Assembly (NCBI RefSeq): GCF_006385255.1
Contig: NZ_VFJE01000056.1
Span: 434,001 to 498,000 of the forward strand
Reading direction: 5' to 3'
DNA length: 64,000 nt
Source: Flavobacterium microcysteis
Lineage (GTDB): Bacteria; Bacteroidota; Bacteroidia; Flavobacteriales; Flavobacteriaceae
Notes under the pieces: generated by a model
What the model saw: only the letters and a program-made list of their open reading frames with translations
Databases searched by the model: none
Told to the model about the DNA's origin: nothing
Part shown: piece by piece, positions 35,516 to 44,709 of the stretch
How positions within the stretch are numbered: position 1 is the first letter of the stretch
How the letters are laid out: each line of letters starts with the position of its first letter
Position numbers and translations under genes: made by a program

Positions 35516-35546
35516 AACCTGAGAATGTGTGTTCTCGGGTTTTTTT
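35516..35546 (+). terminator. terminator after the second tRNA copy
   Basis: AACCTGAGAA (35516-35525) pairs with TTCTCGGGTT (35532-35541, one G-T pair) around a 6-base loop, then a T tract. Its sequence is unrelated to the terminator after the first tRNA. Confidence 0.75.
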
Positions 35547-35668
35547 ATGCCTTGAAAGTTCTGTTGTAATTTGTCTGCTTTTTACAATACATCCTTAACT
35601 TTGTCTTTCACATTCGTTTGTGCACTCAAAAAATATTGGGTTAAAAAGGGTTATATAGATAAATAAGT

Positions 35669-36610
35669 ATGACAAAAGAAGATTCTATTAAAGAGTATTA
35701 CTTTAGAATTAATAAAAGCATAGATTATATTAAAGAAAATCTCCACGAAGAACTTTCTTTAGAAAAACTAGCTGACCTTTCTAATTTTTCAAAATTCCAT
35801 TTCCACAGAATATTTAAGTCGGTAACAGGAACAACAATCAATGAGTTTATTAAGAAAGCCAAGATAGAGAGAGCTCTATTTTTCTTAATGAACAACCCTT
35901 CCAAAACAATTAGTGAAATTGCCATTGATTGTGGCTTTTTAAGTATGTCCTCTTTTTCAAGGAGTTTCCGTGAAGCAAAGCAGATAACGCCAAGTGAATG
36001 GCGAAAACGGCATCAAAATAGCAATATTGGTATAGCGAATAGCAATATTGGAAAAATGCAGTCCGAAATCGAAAATTACCTTGCACTCAAATTAAATAAC
36101 TTAAAAAATATTGAAATGAGTGAATTTGTGAAACTTGATTTTGAAATCAAAAAACTGGAAGAGTTTAATGTTGTTTACATTAGAAATCTCAATATCCACC
36201 AGCATGACAGCGAAACATTTGGAAAAATGTTCGAACAGCTTTTTAGCTGGGCCTCTCCCAGAAATCTAGTAAATTTTCCTGAAACCAAAGCATTAACGGT
36301 TTATAGAAGTAACGCTAATTTATCAGGAATGCTCCAAGCAGATGTTTGTTTGTCTGTTCCGGAAGGAATAGTGGGAGAAGGACTAATTGGCAATACAACA
36401 ATTAGTGGTGGTTTATATGCTATTTTCCATAAAGAAGCACCAATGTCTGAATGCTTTAAAACATGGAATTATATTTATGATGTATGGTTTGAAGAAAACG
36501 GGTATCAGCCAGATAACAGAAATTTCTTTTTAAGCCATTTAAATGATCCTAAATTACATCCCGAAAACTTTCATATCATTGATATTTACATACCCATAAA
36601 ATTGCTGTGA
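35669..36610 (+). CDS. AraC-family regulator with C-terminal GyrI-like ligand domain
   Basis: A 313-residue protein. The N-terminal AraC double HTH is at about 10-110 (LSLEKLADLSNFSKFHFHRIFK and ISEIAIDCGFLSMSSFSRSF). A short linker contains the repeat NSNIG twice, then a GyrI-like/AraC effector-binding domain at about 155-313 (FEIKKLEEFNVVYIRNLNI, IFHKEAPMSECFKTWNYIYD). Such proteins respond to small amphipathic or cationic compounds, including drugs. The target is unknown; the gene stands alone just outside the insert. Confidence 0.9.
   Translation: MTKEDSIKEYYFRINKSIDYIKENLHEELSLEKLADLSNFSKFHFHRIFKSVTGTTINEFIKKAKIERALFFLMNNPSKTISEIAIDCGFLSMSSFSRSFREAKQITPSEWRKRHQNSNIGIANSNIGKMQSEIENYLALKLNNLKNIEMSEFVKLDFEIKKLEEFNVVYIRNLNIHQHDSETFGKMFEQLFSWASPRNLVNFPETKALTVYRSNANLSGMLQADVCLSVPEGIVGEGLIGNTTISGGLYAIFHKEAPMSECFKTWNYIYDVWFEENGYQPDNRNFFLSHLNDPKLHPENFHIIDIYIPIKLL
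36023..36057 (+). repeat. in-frame duplication in the AraC-GyrI linker
   Basis: AATAGCAATATTGG occurs twice, separated by seven bases (TATAGCG), and encodes the repeated NSNIG of the linker. Confidence 0.65.
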
Positions 36611-36838
36611 TTGTCATACGATTTACAAACTCCAGTAATATAAAACCAACTAAACTCAATTAGTATGTCATTTATTGTCTTATTTTCTTTGACAGCAAAG
36701 GGTTTGAGATTTAATTTTAGAATTAAGTATTTCTAAGGTTTTTGCAAAAAGGAAAGCTTTGCGGATTGAAAACCGGAACTTTTGAATTGAATTTCATTTT
36801 AAAATTTTTAAATCTTTCAGCAAATGATTCAAATTCTC
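36611..36838. other. intergenic DNA without a gene
   Basis: AT-rich, with no ORF with support, no clear TAnnTTTG box and no strong hairpin up to the promoter-like element at 36839. Confidence 0.4.
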
Positions 36839-36890
36839 TATCTTCGGATCGCAGATTTTTAAAGGGACTGGTTTAGTCCCTTTTTTATTT
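36839..36890 (+). promoter_or_regulatory. promoter-like TATCTTCG and hairpin with T-run before the MtfA-like gene
   Basis: TATCTTCG at 36839-36846 is followed by AAAGGGACT (36861-36869) pairing with AGTCCCTTT (36875-36883) and then TTTATTT. A terminator this close behind a promoter and 20 bases before the next ATG could be an attenuator, or the end of a very short RNA. Alternatively it just ends read-through from the AraC gene. Confidence 0.4.
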
Positions 36891-36909
36891 CTCAAAAATA
36901 ATTCAGGAT

Positions 36910-37740
36910 ATGAGTGAGACTATTTTCGTTATTTTAACCTTGATAATTGCTACAATGGTGTTCCTATGCATCATTATAGGTTTTGTGCGTTTTTTTGTAG
37001 AGCCAGCTTATGTGTTGATCGTTAACAAGCCGCTGTATATTCATTGGTATCCCATTCCGAAAAAAATTAAACCATCTCAGAAACTTCTATTAGAAAGAGA
37101 ATTTTCTTTTTATAGAAAACTCTCAGATAAACGAAAAGCTTATTTTGAACACCGTGTGAAATCATTTATAAGTAATTATCAGTTTCATGGTAAAGGGATT
37201 GAGGTTACGGAAGAAATGATGATTATAACTGCCGGAACCTATGTAATGCTGACGTTTGGTATGCGTTTTTATTTGACACCGCTGTTTAGGGATATTATTA
37301 TTTATCCCAATCAATACGAATCTGCTCTGACGGGACAAAGCCATAAAGGAGAATTTAATCCTAGAATGAAAGCAGTAGTTTTTTCATGGGACGATTTTCT
37401 TTTAGGACACAAAACAACAAATGATAATGTGAATTTAGGGCTTCATGAATTTGGTCACGTGTTGCATTTCCATTCTAAAAAAGTAAATGGTGATCCCAGT
37501 GCGTCCATATTTTACGATGAGTTCAACGAAATCGTAAAATACTATGATGATGCCGCATTGTCGTTAGAATTGGTTCAGAAAGGCTATTTTCGTGAATATG
37601 CCTATGAAAACCAATTTGAGTTCCTGGCTGTATTGCTGGAACACTTTTTTGAGTCACCACAGATTTTTAAAACTGAACACCCTGAATTATATGAAGGAGT
37701 AAAAAAGATGATTAATTTTAAAGAAGAATACTTGAATTAA
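36910..37740 (+). CDS. MtfA-like zinc peptidase (M90 family)
   Basis: A 276-residue protein with an N-terminal membrane helix (about 4-27) followed by an MtfA-type domain. Zinc-binding H179-E180-F-G-H183 and the third ligand E237 (QFEFLAV) match the M90 family layout. E. coli MtfA is a cytosolic aminopeptidase that interacts with the Mlc repressor; this membrane-anchored form has no Mlc or PTS context, so its role here is open. Ends in a strong bidirectional terminator shared with rpe. Confidence 0.86.
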   Translation: MSETIFVILTLIIATMVFLCIIIGFVRFFVEPAYVLIVNKPLYIHWYPIPKKIKPSQKLLLEREFSFYRKLSDKRKAYFEHRVKSFISNYQFHGKGIEVTEEMMIITAGTYVMLTFGMRFYLTPLFRDIIIYPNQYESALTGQSHKGEFNPRMKAVVFSWDDFLLGHKTTNDNVNLGLHEFGHVLHFHSKKVNGDPSASIFYDEFNEIVKYYDDAALSLELVQKGYFREYAYENQFEFLAVLLEHFFESPQIFKTEHPELYEGVKKMINFKEEYLN

Positions 37741-37746
37741 TAGTAT

Positions 37747-37780
37747 AAAAAAGCCTGTTCTCAGAACAGGCTTTTTTATT
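37747..37780. terminator. bidirectional terminator between the MtfA-like gene and rpe
   Basis: GCCTGTTC (37753-37760) pairs with GAACAGGC (37764-37771) around TCA, flanked by six A's and six T's. Confidence 0.85.
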
Positions 37781-37793
37781 TATAGAAATGCTT

Positions 37794-38456
37794 TTAAAGC
37801 GATGCTGTTTTCTTTAAATCGGCAATTGTTTCCGTTGGATTGGCGGATTTAAAAACAAAGTTTCCGGCTACTAAAACATCAGCTCCTGCTTCAACCAATT
37901 GCTTGGCATTTTTATCTGTTACTCCACCATCAACCTCAATCAATGTTTCAGCCTTGTTGCGGGAAATGATTTCTTTTAACTGTCTTACTTTTTTATAAGT
38001 AGATTCAATAAACGACTGACCTCCAAAACCAGGATTCACACTCATGATACAAACCACATCGATATCATTAATAATATCTTCCAAAACAGTAACGCTTGTG
38101 TGTGGATTCAAAGCAACTCCGGTTTTCATTCCTTCTGCTTTGATAGCCTGTAGTGTTCTGTGAAGGTGTGTGCAGGCTTCATAATGAACACTCAACACGT
38201 TGGCTCCAAGTGAAGCAAAAGTCTTGATATAACGGTCAGGATCAACAATCATCAGATGCACATCGATTGTCTTTTTTGCATGTTTCTGGATAGTTTCCAA
38301 AACAGGCATTCCGAAAGAAATATTTGGTACAAAAACACCATCCATAATGTCGACATGAAACCAGTCGGCATTACTGTTATTAATCATTTCAAGATCGCGC
38401 TGTAAATTTCCAAAGTCAGCAGCCAGCACAGAAGGTGCTATTAAGGTATTTTTCAT
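37794..38456 (-). CDS. rpe: ribulose-phosphate 3-epimerase
   Basis: A 220-residue TIM barrel interconverting ribulose 5-phosphate and xylulose 5-phosphate in the pentose phosphate pathway. Landmarks: APSVLAADFGNL, the metal-binding HVDIMDGVFVPN, DVHLMI, VMSVNPGFGGQ-like IMSVNPGFGGQSF and the catalytic Asp in EVDGGVTDKN. Stand-alone gene with a -7 box at 38490-38497. Confidence 0.96.
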   Translation of the reverse strand: MKNTLIAPSVLAADFGNLQRDLEMINNSNADWFHVDIMDGVFVPNISFGMPVLETIQKHAKKTIDVHLMIVDPDRYIKTFASLGANVLSVHYEACTHLHRTLQAIKAEGMKTGVALNPHTSVTVLEDIINDIDVVCIMSVNPGFGGQSFIESTYKKVRQLKEIISRNKAETLIEVDGGVTDKNAKQLVEAGADVLVAGNFVFKSANPTETIADLKKTASL

Positions 38457-38489
38457 GTGTTGTTGTGTTGTTTGTTAACAAGTTGTCCG

Positions 38490-38497
38490 CAAAGATA
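38490..38497 (-). promoter_or_regulatory. -7 box TATCTTTG for rpe
   Basis: Perfect TAnnTTTG on the minus strand, 33 bases before the rpe start codon. Confidence 0.6.
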
Positions 38498-38612
38498 CTA
38501 TTTCATAACTAAATTTTAAACGGATAATTTGTCTATAAAATACTGCTAGAAGATGTCACATCCTTTTTAACACAATCTGTAAGAAAAATAATTTCTATTT
38601 TTTTAAAAAGTG

Positions 38613-38620
38613 TATATTTG
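38613..38620 (+). promoter_or_regulatory. -7 box TATATTTG for the M48 protease gene
   Basis: Perfect TAnnTTTG, 36 bases before the ATG at 38657. Confidence 0.6.
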
Positions 38621-38656
38621 ACGCCAATATCGTATAAAAAATAATTAATATCTAAA

Positions 38657-39940
38657 ATGAGACATACGGTTTTCTTGTTTTTACTTTTTACTACTCTTGT
38701 TAGCTTTGGTCAGCAGAATTTTGTTGCCATTGATACCTTGTCTTCTGAATGTTCAAATGTTTTGGGTCAAGAGTACCAGAAAAAATTTGAATCGATAAAC
38801 AAAAGCATAGTACTTAAAAAAGGTCCTGAAAAAAATCTTATCAAGGAACTGTATAGCGAAATGCAGCAGAATTTTTTAGAAAAAATAAAGCACAAAGATT
38901 TTATCTGTAATAATGACCTTGACCATTATTTAAAAGGATTGATGAATGAAATTCTTACAAAGAATAATATCAACACTCAAGATTATAAAATATTGTTGTC
39001 GAAAAATTCTGAAATAAATGCCTACAATACCGGAGACGGGACAATTGTGGTAAATTATGGGCTTTTTTTAATGGTTGAAAATGAAGATGAGCTGGTATTT
39101 GTTATTTCGCATGAAATAGGACACCAATTTTTGAATCATGTTAAAAATGGAATCGAGGCATATGCCAAACTTTCAAAATCGGAAAGCATCATTGCAAAAA
39201 CAAAAGAAATTCAGCGCCAAAAATATGGCAAGGCCACCAAAGCAAGTAATCTGATGAAAAATATTATTTATGAGGATTATGAAAAACGAAGAAAGAAAGA
39301 AATTGAAGCTGATTCTATAGGATTTGTATTTTATGGAAAAACATTACGGAACCCTAAAGCGGCAGTCAATATTTTGACAAAATTAGATTTATCTGATAAT
39401 GAAACAGATTCGCTTACTGTTGCAGATTACAAATTTATATTTGAAAAGAACGGATTTACTTTGAAGCAAAAATATTTCAATGAAGAAAAAAGTCTTTTTT
39501 CAAAGTATGATAAAATGAAAGGGATAAATGTAGATTCATTAAAATCACATCCGGATTGTGCAACGAGAATTAAACTGATCGAAAAAAAATTAGAAGCAAA
39601 ATTCAGCGAAACGTATAGCAGTCCCAAAGCTTTTTCTGAAATAAAGAAGAATAGCATTTATCAAAATCTTTATAATTTATATTCTTCACAGCAATATGGA
39701 ATTTCATTATATGAATCTCTAAAGCTCTATAAAAAACAAACAGATGATCCTGTATTGCAAAAAATAATCCATTTAAATCTCCTCAAAATTTATGAATCGC
39801 GTATTAATTACACGATTAATCGGTATGTCCCCGCTCATGATAATCTCAACAATTCTGATAGCCTGAATAGGTTTGTGAGTTATTTGAATAACATTAAAAT
39901 TTCCGATTTCGAAACAATCATTAACAACTTTAAATCTTAA
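38657..39940 (+). CDS. exported M48-family zinc metalloprotease
   Basis: A 427-residue protein with a signal peptide (1-19, ending SFGQ). The zinc site is H152-E153-I-G-H156 (ISHEIGHQF) with third ligand E217 in EIEADSIGF, the M48 (HtpX/BepA-like) arrangement. Soluble after export, so probably a periplasmic protease. The C-terminal 130 residues are helical with no named domain. One base separates it from the next gene, so the two are an operon and probably functionally linked. Confidence 0.9.
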   Translation: MRHTVFLFLLFTTLVSFGQQNFVAIDTLSSECSNVLGQEYQKKFESINKSIVLKKGPEKNLIKELYSEMQQNFLEKIKHKDFICNNDLDHYLKGLMNEILTKNNINTQDYKILLSKNSEINAYNTGDGTIVVNYGLFLMVENEDELVFVISHEIGHQFLNHVKNGIEAYAKLSKSESIIAKTKEIQRQKYGKATKASNLMKNIIYEDYEKRRKKEIEADSIGFVFYGKTLRNPKAAVNILTKLDLSDNETDSLTVADYKFIFEKNGFTLKQKYFNEEKSLFSKYDKMKGINVDSLKSHPDCATRIKLIEKKLEAKFSETYSSPKAFSEIKKNSIYQNLYNLYSSQQYGISLYESLKLYKKQTDDPVLQKIIHLNLLKIYESRINYTINRYVPAHDNLNNSDSLNRFVSYLNNIKISDFETIINNFKS

Positions 39941-39941
39941 C

Positions 39942-41471
39942 ATGAAAAATAATTTTTTACTATTATTTTGCTTTTTTTCATTTTCAATTTTAAAAGCGCA
40001 AATTGTTGATTTGCAAAAATTATCCAAAGGCCGTCTTTATTCTTCAGATGTGATCAAAGATGAAAATAATAATTTGCGAGGCTATTTTTTACTGTTTGAG
40101 ACAGATAAGATTGCAAAAGAAACCTATCAGTTGGAATATGTGGTTCTTGACGAAAACCTAACTAAAGTTACCAATGGCTTTATAACAGAAATGAAATATG
40201 AATCATGGTTTTTTAAAGCTGAAAAAATAAGTGTCAGAGTTTCTATCTATAAAGATAAGTTGCTTTTGCAATTTGCAGATTCCTTTGAAGGAACTGAATA
40301 TTTTAAAAGATACAGACTTCTTTCTATTAAGGATAACCAATTAAGTAAGCCTTTTATTTACTCAAAAGGGAAGATGATTGTTGATCCGACTTTTGATAGA
40401 AAAAACACAAATATAGCTGATAATCAATCTGAGAATATTGTAGTTTATGAAGGAGTCGGTTTAATGGTAGACTCAGAATCTCTCGATAAAAAAATAACAA
40501 ATCTTAATAAAAGTTATCTTGCCCATATCGATGGTGATTTTAAAGAAATTTGGAGATATAATTATAATAATGTAGAAGATAAGATACTAAACGACTTAAA
40601 CTATGTGCACTCAGATGAAGATGTGATTGTTCTGTTTAAGCATCCGTATAAAGGTTCGTTGACACGCAAGTATTTGAATGAATTGTCTCTACTTTTCCTT
40701 GACTCTAAAACAGGTGTTTTGCGCAATGAATTTGCATTTCCAGAGATAGAGAAATATGGGTATAGAGTTGTTGATTGTAAAATAACTTCAGATAAGGTTT
40801 ATCTATTTGGAAATTATTCGGAGACTGATAAAAAAGGTTTTATTGACGATACTGACAATTTAGGGCTTTTTAATTTTGTGTTCGATAAGAAGACCGGAAA
40901 GTTAACCAAAAGCCATTACCTGAAATGGGAATCATTGAGTGCTAAATTGCCGATAGATAAAAACGGGTATGTTAAAAAAGAAGGGTATCTTTTTCCTCAT
41001 GAAATGCTTTTGACGGGCGAAGGTAAAATTATTTTGGTAGCGGAGGCTTTTCTTCAATCTCCTATAACGACAAACAATTTGTACTTTTTTGAAATGAATG
41101 ATAACCTTGACGTAAACCAAGTATTTACAGTTGAAAAATTTAGAAATAAATTTCCTAAAACATCGGGTCATTCAAGTAGCATAAAAAAATACGGACTTTT
41201 CGATTTTATAGATTATCAAGATTTGGGAGATAATGAATTCTTGTTCCTATTTAGTGACAATGAAAAAAAATCTAAAAACAGAAATAAAAGCACGCTCTAT
41301 GGAATCGTTTCCTATTCTGAAGGAAAGTTTAAAAAACAAACCCTGGAATTAAAGACAGAAACCAGTACTGTGAATGCTTATAACGCAAAGAAAGGCTACA
41401 TAATGCTAGTTGAAGACTTTGATGAGAAAAATAAGGCTACTGAATTACGTCTTGAAAAGATTAATTATTAA
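39942..41471 (+). CDS. exported protein of unknown function
   Basis: A 509-residue protein with a signal peptide (1-19, ending LKAQ) and a repetitive beta-strand pattern (for example YQLEYVVLDENLTKV, KVYLFGNYSETDKKG, IILVAEAFLQS) suggesting a beta-propeller-like fold. No family recognised and no sorting domain at the C-terminus. Expressed with the M48 protease just upstream, so it may be a substrate, inhibitor or partner. A long hairpin with a T-run ends the operon. Confidence 0.82.
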   Translation: MKNNFLLLFCFFSFSILKAQIVDLQKLSKGRLYSSDVIKDENNNLRGYFLLFETDKIAKETYQLEYVVLDENLTKVTNGFITEMKYESWFFKAEKISVRVSIYKDKLLLQFADSFEGTEYFKRYRLLSIKDNQLSKPFIYSKGKMIVDPTFDRKNTNIADNQSENIVVYEGVGLMVDSESLDKKITNLNKSYLAHIDGDFKEIWRYNYNNVEDKILNDLNYVHSDEDVIVLFKHPYKGSLTRKYLNELSLLFLDSKTGVLRNEFAFPEIEKYGYRVVDCKITSDKVYLFGNYSETDKKGFIDDTDNLGLFNFVFDKKTGKLTKSHYLKWESLSAKLPIDKNGYVKKEGYLFPHEMLLTGEGKIILVAEAFLQSPITTNNLYFFEMNDNLDVNQVFTVEKFRNKFPKTSGHSSSIKKYGLFDFIDYQDLGDNEFLFLFSDNEKKSKNRNKSTLYGIVSYSEGKFKKQTLELKTETSTVNAYNAKKGYIMLVEDFDEKNKATELRLEKINY

Positions 41472-41534
41472 GATTGAAACTTTTATATAAAAAATGATTA
41501 TCGGGAGCTAGATTCCGATACGGTTATACTTCTT

Positions 41535-41597
41535 TTGCGGCTTTGTGTCTTTGCGTGAAAAAATGCTCGCAAAGACGCAGGGTCGCAATTTTTTTTT
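41535..41597 (+). terminator. long imperfect hairpin terminator after the M48 operon
   Basis: Inner arms GTCTTTGCG (41547-41555) and CGCAAAGAC (41568-41576), outer arms TTGCG and CGCAA (41535-41539, 41584-41588), then nine T's. Confidence 0.65.
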
Positions 41598-41875
41598 GAG
41601 AGGCTAAGGTGCTAAGATTCTGAGTTGCTAAGGTTGTGTGTTTTATCTGTAAAAGGGAGTGCTGTTGAAAGTGAGTTTTTGTGCCTTTAAAGAGGTTCTA
41701 AGGTGCTAAGGTTCTGAGTTGCTAAGGTTGTGTGTTTTATCTGTAAAAGGGAGTGCTGTTGAAAATGAGTTTTTGTGCCTTTAAAGAGGTTCTAAGGTGC
41801 TAAGGTTCTGAGTTGCTAAGGTTGTGTGTTTTATCTGTAAAAGAGAGTGCTGTTGAAAGTGAGTTTTTGTGCCTT
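41598..41875 (+). repeat. tandem repeat, 94-bp period, about three copies
   Basis: Units start near 41598, 41692 and 41786; for example TTTTATCTGTAAAAG recurs at exactly 94-base intervals (41641, 41735, 41829). Copies differ at only a few bases, most in the first unit. Each unit itself contains the submotif GCTAAGGTTCTGAGTTGCTA with CTAAGGT repeated three times. Not coding in any convincing frame. Confidence 0.92.
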
Positions 41876-41949
41876 CTTTCTTTTTAGTGTAAAACTCCGG
41901 AAACCCGAGCGAAAGCGAACAGACCGAAGTTTTGTTTGATAAAAAAACA
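41876..41949. other. non-coding DNA between the tandem repeat and the rpoD terminator
   Basis: Contains AAAACTCCGG and CCGAAGTTTTG, which partly pair with each other and with the rpoD terminator arms. No gene is seen between 41472 and 42111. Confidence 0.4.
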
Positions 41950-41974
41950 AAACTCCGGTAATCAGCCGGAGTTT
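41936..41974 (-). terminator. terminator of rpoD
   Basis: AAACTCCGG (41950-41958) pairs with CCGGAGTTT (41966-41974); on the minus strand it is followed by a T-rich tract. It lies 138 bases beyond the rpoD stop codon. Confidence 0.65.
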
Positions 41975-42111
41975 CAATCATCAATCAAAAAACGAACAGT
42001 TTTGAACTGTTGTTGCGTTAAATATTATAATATAAGGGTGTCAATTTTTTAGGAAAACAAGATACAAATAAAATCTAAGAATCAAAATGATTTTAAATTT
42101 TTTGCAATTTG

Positions 42112-42975
42112 TTAACCCAAATAGGTCTTCAAGATTTTACTTCTCGAAGTGTGTTTCAGCCTGCGGATTGCTTTTTCCTTGATTTGGCGTACACGCTCAC
42201 GAGTTAAATCAAAAGTTTCACCTATTTCTTCCAAAGTCATTGGGTGCTGGTCGCCCAATCCGAAATACAAACGAACCACATCTGCTTCTCTAGGAGTCAG
42301 AGTTTCTAATGAACGTTCAATTTCAGTACGTAAAGACTCATGGATCAGCTCTCTATCTGGATTTGGTGATTCTCCTGAACGTAAAACGTCATAAAGGTTA
42401 GAATCTTCTCCTTCAACAAGAGGAGCATCCATTGAAAGGTGACGACCGGAATTTTTCATAGATTCCTTTACGTCGTTTACAGTCATGTCAAGCTCTTTTG
42501 CAATTTCTTCAGCAGATGGTGGACGCTCGTTAGATTGTTCCAACAAAGCATACATCTTGTTGATTTTATTGATAGAGCCAATCTTATTCAATGGCAGACG
42601 AACAATACGTGATTGTTCAGCCAAAGCCTGCAAGATAGATTGACGAATCCACCAAACAGCATAAGAGATAAATTTGAAACCACGCGTTTCATCGAAACGT
42701 TGTGCAGCTTTGATAAGACCTAAATTTCCTTCGTTAATTAAGTCGGGAAGTGTTAGTCCTTGGTTTTGATATTGTTTTGCTACCGAAACCACGAAACGCA
42801 AATTGGCTTTAGTCAATTTTTCTAATGCTCTCTGGTCTCCGGCTTTTATTCTTTGAGCTAATTCTACCTCTTCATCAGCTGTAATAAGATCAACTTTTCC
42901 AATCTCTTGTAGGTATTTGTCTAAGGAAGCAGTTTCACGATTTGTTACCTGCTTGGTAATTTTGAGCTGTCTCAT
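42112..42975 (-). CDS. rpoD: principal RNA polymerase sigma factor (RpoD/SigA)
   Basis: A 287-residue sigma-70 with regions 1.2, 2, 3 and 4 but no region 1.1, the compact form typical of Bacteroidota. Region 2 core: [47 protein letters not shown]. Region 4: [20 protein letters not shown]. This is the factor expected to read the TAnnTTTG promoters seen throughout the window. Single gene with its own terminator. Confidence 0.96.
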   Translation of the reverse strand: MRQLKITKQVTNRETASLDKYLQEIGKVDLITADEEVELAQRIKAGDQRALEKLTKANLRFVVSVAKQYQNQGLTLPDLINEGNLGLIKAAQRFDETRGFKFISYAVWWIRQSILQALAEQSRIVRLPLNKIGSINKINKMYALLEQSNERPPSAEEIAKELDMTVNDVKESMKNSGRHLSMDAPLVEGEDSNLYDVLRSGESPNPDRELIHESLRTEIERSLETLTPREADVVRLYFGLGDQHPMTLEEIGETFDLTRERVRQIKEKAIRRLKHTSRSKILKTYLG

Positions 42976-43073
42976 TTAGTTTTCCTTAATTTAGGTATTC
43001 AGGTAGTTATACGTATTGAGTTGCAAAAAAGTTACAAAAAAGTAAATAAAATATTTTTATTTTTATCTGTATG

Positions 43074-44030
43074 TTATATCTCTAAGTCTAACTTGTTGAT
43101 TTTCTGTAAATAAAAATCAATTTTCTGATGTCCTTTTCCAAAGAAAATTTTTCGGTCGCGGGTTCCAGACAGGTTAAGAGACTTGGAATTTTTGATTTGG
43201 TGCAAGAAATATTCAGAGGCATTGTGGCAAGTCGATTCATCTTCGGTGATAAAATATCCAAGCATGGTGTAAGGAATAAACAATGATTTTTTCTCTGCAT
43301 TAGATAAAAGCACATTGTTATTCAGGATTAATAGCTCGTTATAATAAAGATGATATCCTGATGAGTTTTTGCTGGATTTTTCTTCTGCCTTCTGCAAAAT
43401 CTTTCTCACATCTTCATACAGTAGCTGTGCATTGGCTTGAGACAGCAATCCCGATTCAAAAAAATATAAGATTTGCTGCAGCGTACTGTTGATAGTTGTA
43501 TCATTCCATATTTCATGAACTTCGGTGTTATCATATACATTCTGGAGCTGCGAGCTATAAGCCAAAAGTGACTGGTCTAAAACAAACTTTTCAAAATGGT
43601 CCTGATTTTCGCTACCTATGAGTAGGTTGAGCCATACATATAACTTAAACTTTGAAAGTAATGTTCCGCCAATAGTATAAAAAAGCGGAATGTCTTTCGA
43701 AGAATAAAACATCTTCGAGTCGGTGGCATACGATTTCAGGTTTTGTGCCGACTGTTTAAAATAAAGTGCTAAATCTTCTGACGAACGTATTTCTTTTGTC
43801 TTTTCTGCAACGACCTGGTTTTCTTTTCCGCCAAATATCTTATCCATAGAAATGGAGAAATGCTGACAGAGTTTTATAGTTTCCTCAATTGAAAATTTGC
43901 TTTTTGAAGAAACTCTGCGGTGCGAAGCGTCATAGCTTATTTGCAATACGGTGGCTATTTCTTCAATTAAAGAAGAATTCTTATGTAAACGCTTCCTTAT
44001 GTTTCCTAATAAAATCGTTTGGTTGTCCAT
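43074..44030 (-). CDS. BetR-like helix-turn-helix regulator
   Basis: A 318-residue protein. The N-terminal 70 residues form a HTH of the BetR type (LLGNIRKRL, EEIATVLQISYDASHRRVSS, SIEETIKLCQHFSISMD); the remainder is helical without a named domain. I use ATG 44030; an in-frame ATG at 44048 would place six extra codons over a TTTGCGATAA repeat that is more likely a control site. It is divergent from a lipoprotein/outer-membrane gene pair, which it may regulate. Confidence 0.8.
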   Translation of the reverse strand: MDNQTILLGNIRKRLHKNSSLIEEIATVLQISYDASHRRVSSKSKFSIEETIKLCQHFSISMDKIFGGKENQVVAEKTKEIRSSEDLALYFKQSAQNLKSYATDSKMFYSSKDIPLFYTIGGTLLSKFKLYVWLNLLIGSENQDHFEKFVLDQSLLAYSSQLQNVYDNTEVHEIWNDTTINSTLQQILYFFESGLLSQANAQLLYEDVRKILQKAEEKSSKNSSGYHLYYNELLILNNNVLLSNAEKKSLFIPYTMLGYFITEDESTCHNASEYFLHQIKNSKSLNLSGTRDRKIFFGKGHQKIDFYLQKINKLDLEI

Positions 44031-44034
44031 GGTT

Positions 44035-44096
44035 TTTGCGATAATCACAAATGCTAAAGTACGAAATATTGTTTAGCACAATAATATTTGCGATAA
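44035..44096. promoter_or_regulatory. divergent control region with TTTGCGATAA repeat
   Basis: TTTGCGATAA occurs at 44035-44044 and 44087-44096 in the same orientation, 52 bases apart. Between them TGCTAAA (44052-44058) and TTTAGCA (44073-44079) form an inverted pair. These are candidate operator sites for the BetR-like regulator. Confidence 0.45.
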
Positions 44097-44130
44097 ACAA
44101 AAGAATTTTGGGCTATTAAACAATGTAATC

Positions 44131-44709
44131 ATGAAAAAAAGAATTGAAAATTTTTACGGCTTCGAAAAACGACTCTTGAGTTGTTTGAAGCGAAATTGGC
44201 CAGTTTTATTTGTGTTCTGTATTGCGTCCTGTACGATTCAAAACACGATTAATCGAGATGGTTATAAAAGTATTCCCCCAAAATTTTCGGGTAAATTCTA
44301 TGACCAATTGGATACGCTCCGGGTTCAGTATGATAATCGGATTTCTACCTCGAGTTTGATGAAGAAGATATCCAATATTAGTAATGTCGATTATTCAAAG
44401 CCTATTCAGATAGATATAAAAGATAAGGAACTGTTTGTAAGTTATGATGATGCCCAGGCAAAACGACATGTCTTGAAATTTTATGGAAAGCGATATAAGA
44501 ACAAATTCGTTTTTTATACCAACTATGAAACGATTTCATTTCCAATCATTTTTATATCCAAAGAGATGACAAAATATTCTATTTATTTACCTAGTGACAA
44601 AGAAATAATCTTTGAAATGTACAGTGTGAATGAAGCAGCATTACTGTTTTTTGGAGGAGGTAACTCTCACGGATCCGATAATAAATTTAAACTTTTGCCA
44701 AATGAATAA
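44131..44709 (+). CDS. predicted lipoprotein of unknown function
   Basis: A 192-residue protein with a long basic N-terminus, a hydrophobic stretch and a lipobox ending in Cys at about residue 34 (VFCIASC). The mature part is beta-rich with no recognised domain. The true start might be further in than ATG 44131. It overlaps the next gene by 8 bases, so the two proteins probably work together at the outer membrane. Confidence 0.72.
   Translation: MKKRIENFYGFEKRLLSCLKRNWPVLFVFCIASCTIQNTINRDGYKSIPPKFSGKFYDQLDTLRVQYDNRISTSSLMKKISNISNVDYSKPIQIDIKDKELFVSYDDAQAKRHVLKFYGKRYKNKFVFYTNYETISFPIIFISKEMTKYSIYLPSDKEIIFEMYSVNEAALLFFGGGNSHGSDNKFKLLPNE

Noticed and set aside
41598..41875. CRISPR array
   Set aside because: The units are contiguous 94-base copies with no unique spacers, and there are no cas genes.
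41781..41984. 67-codon minus-strand ORF in the tandem repeat
   Set aside because: It is made by the repeat itself, with no protein-like composition or promoter.
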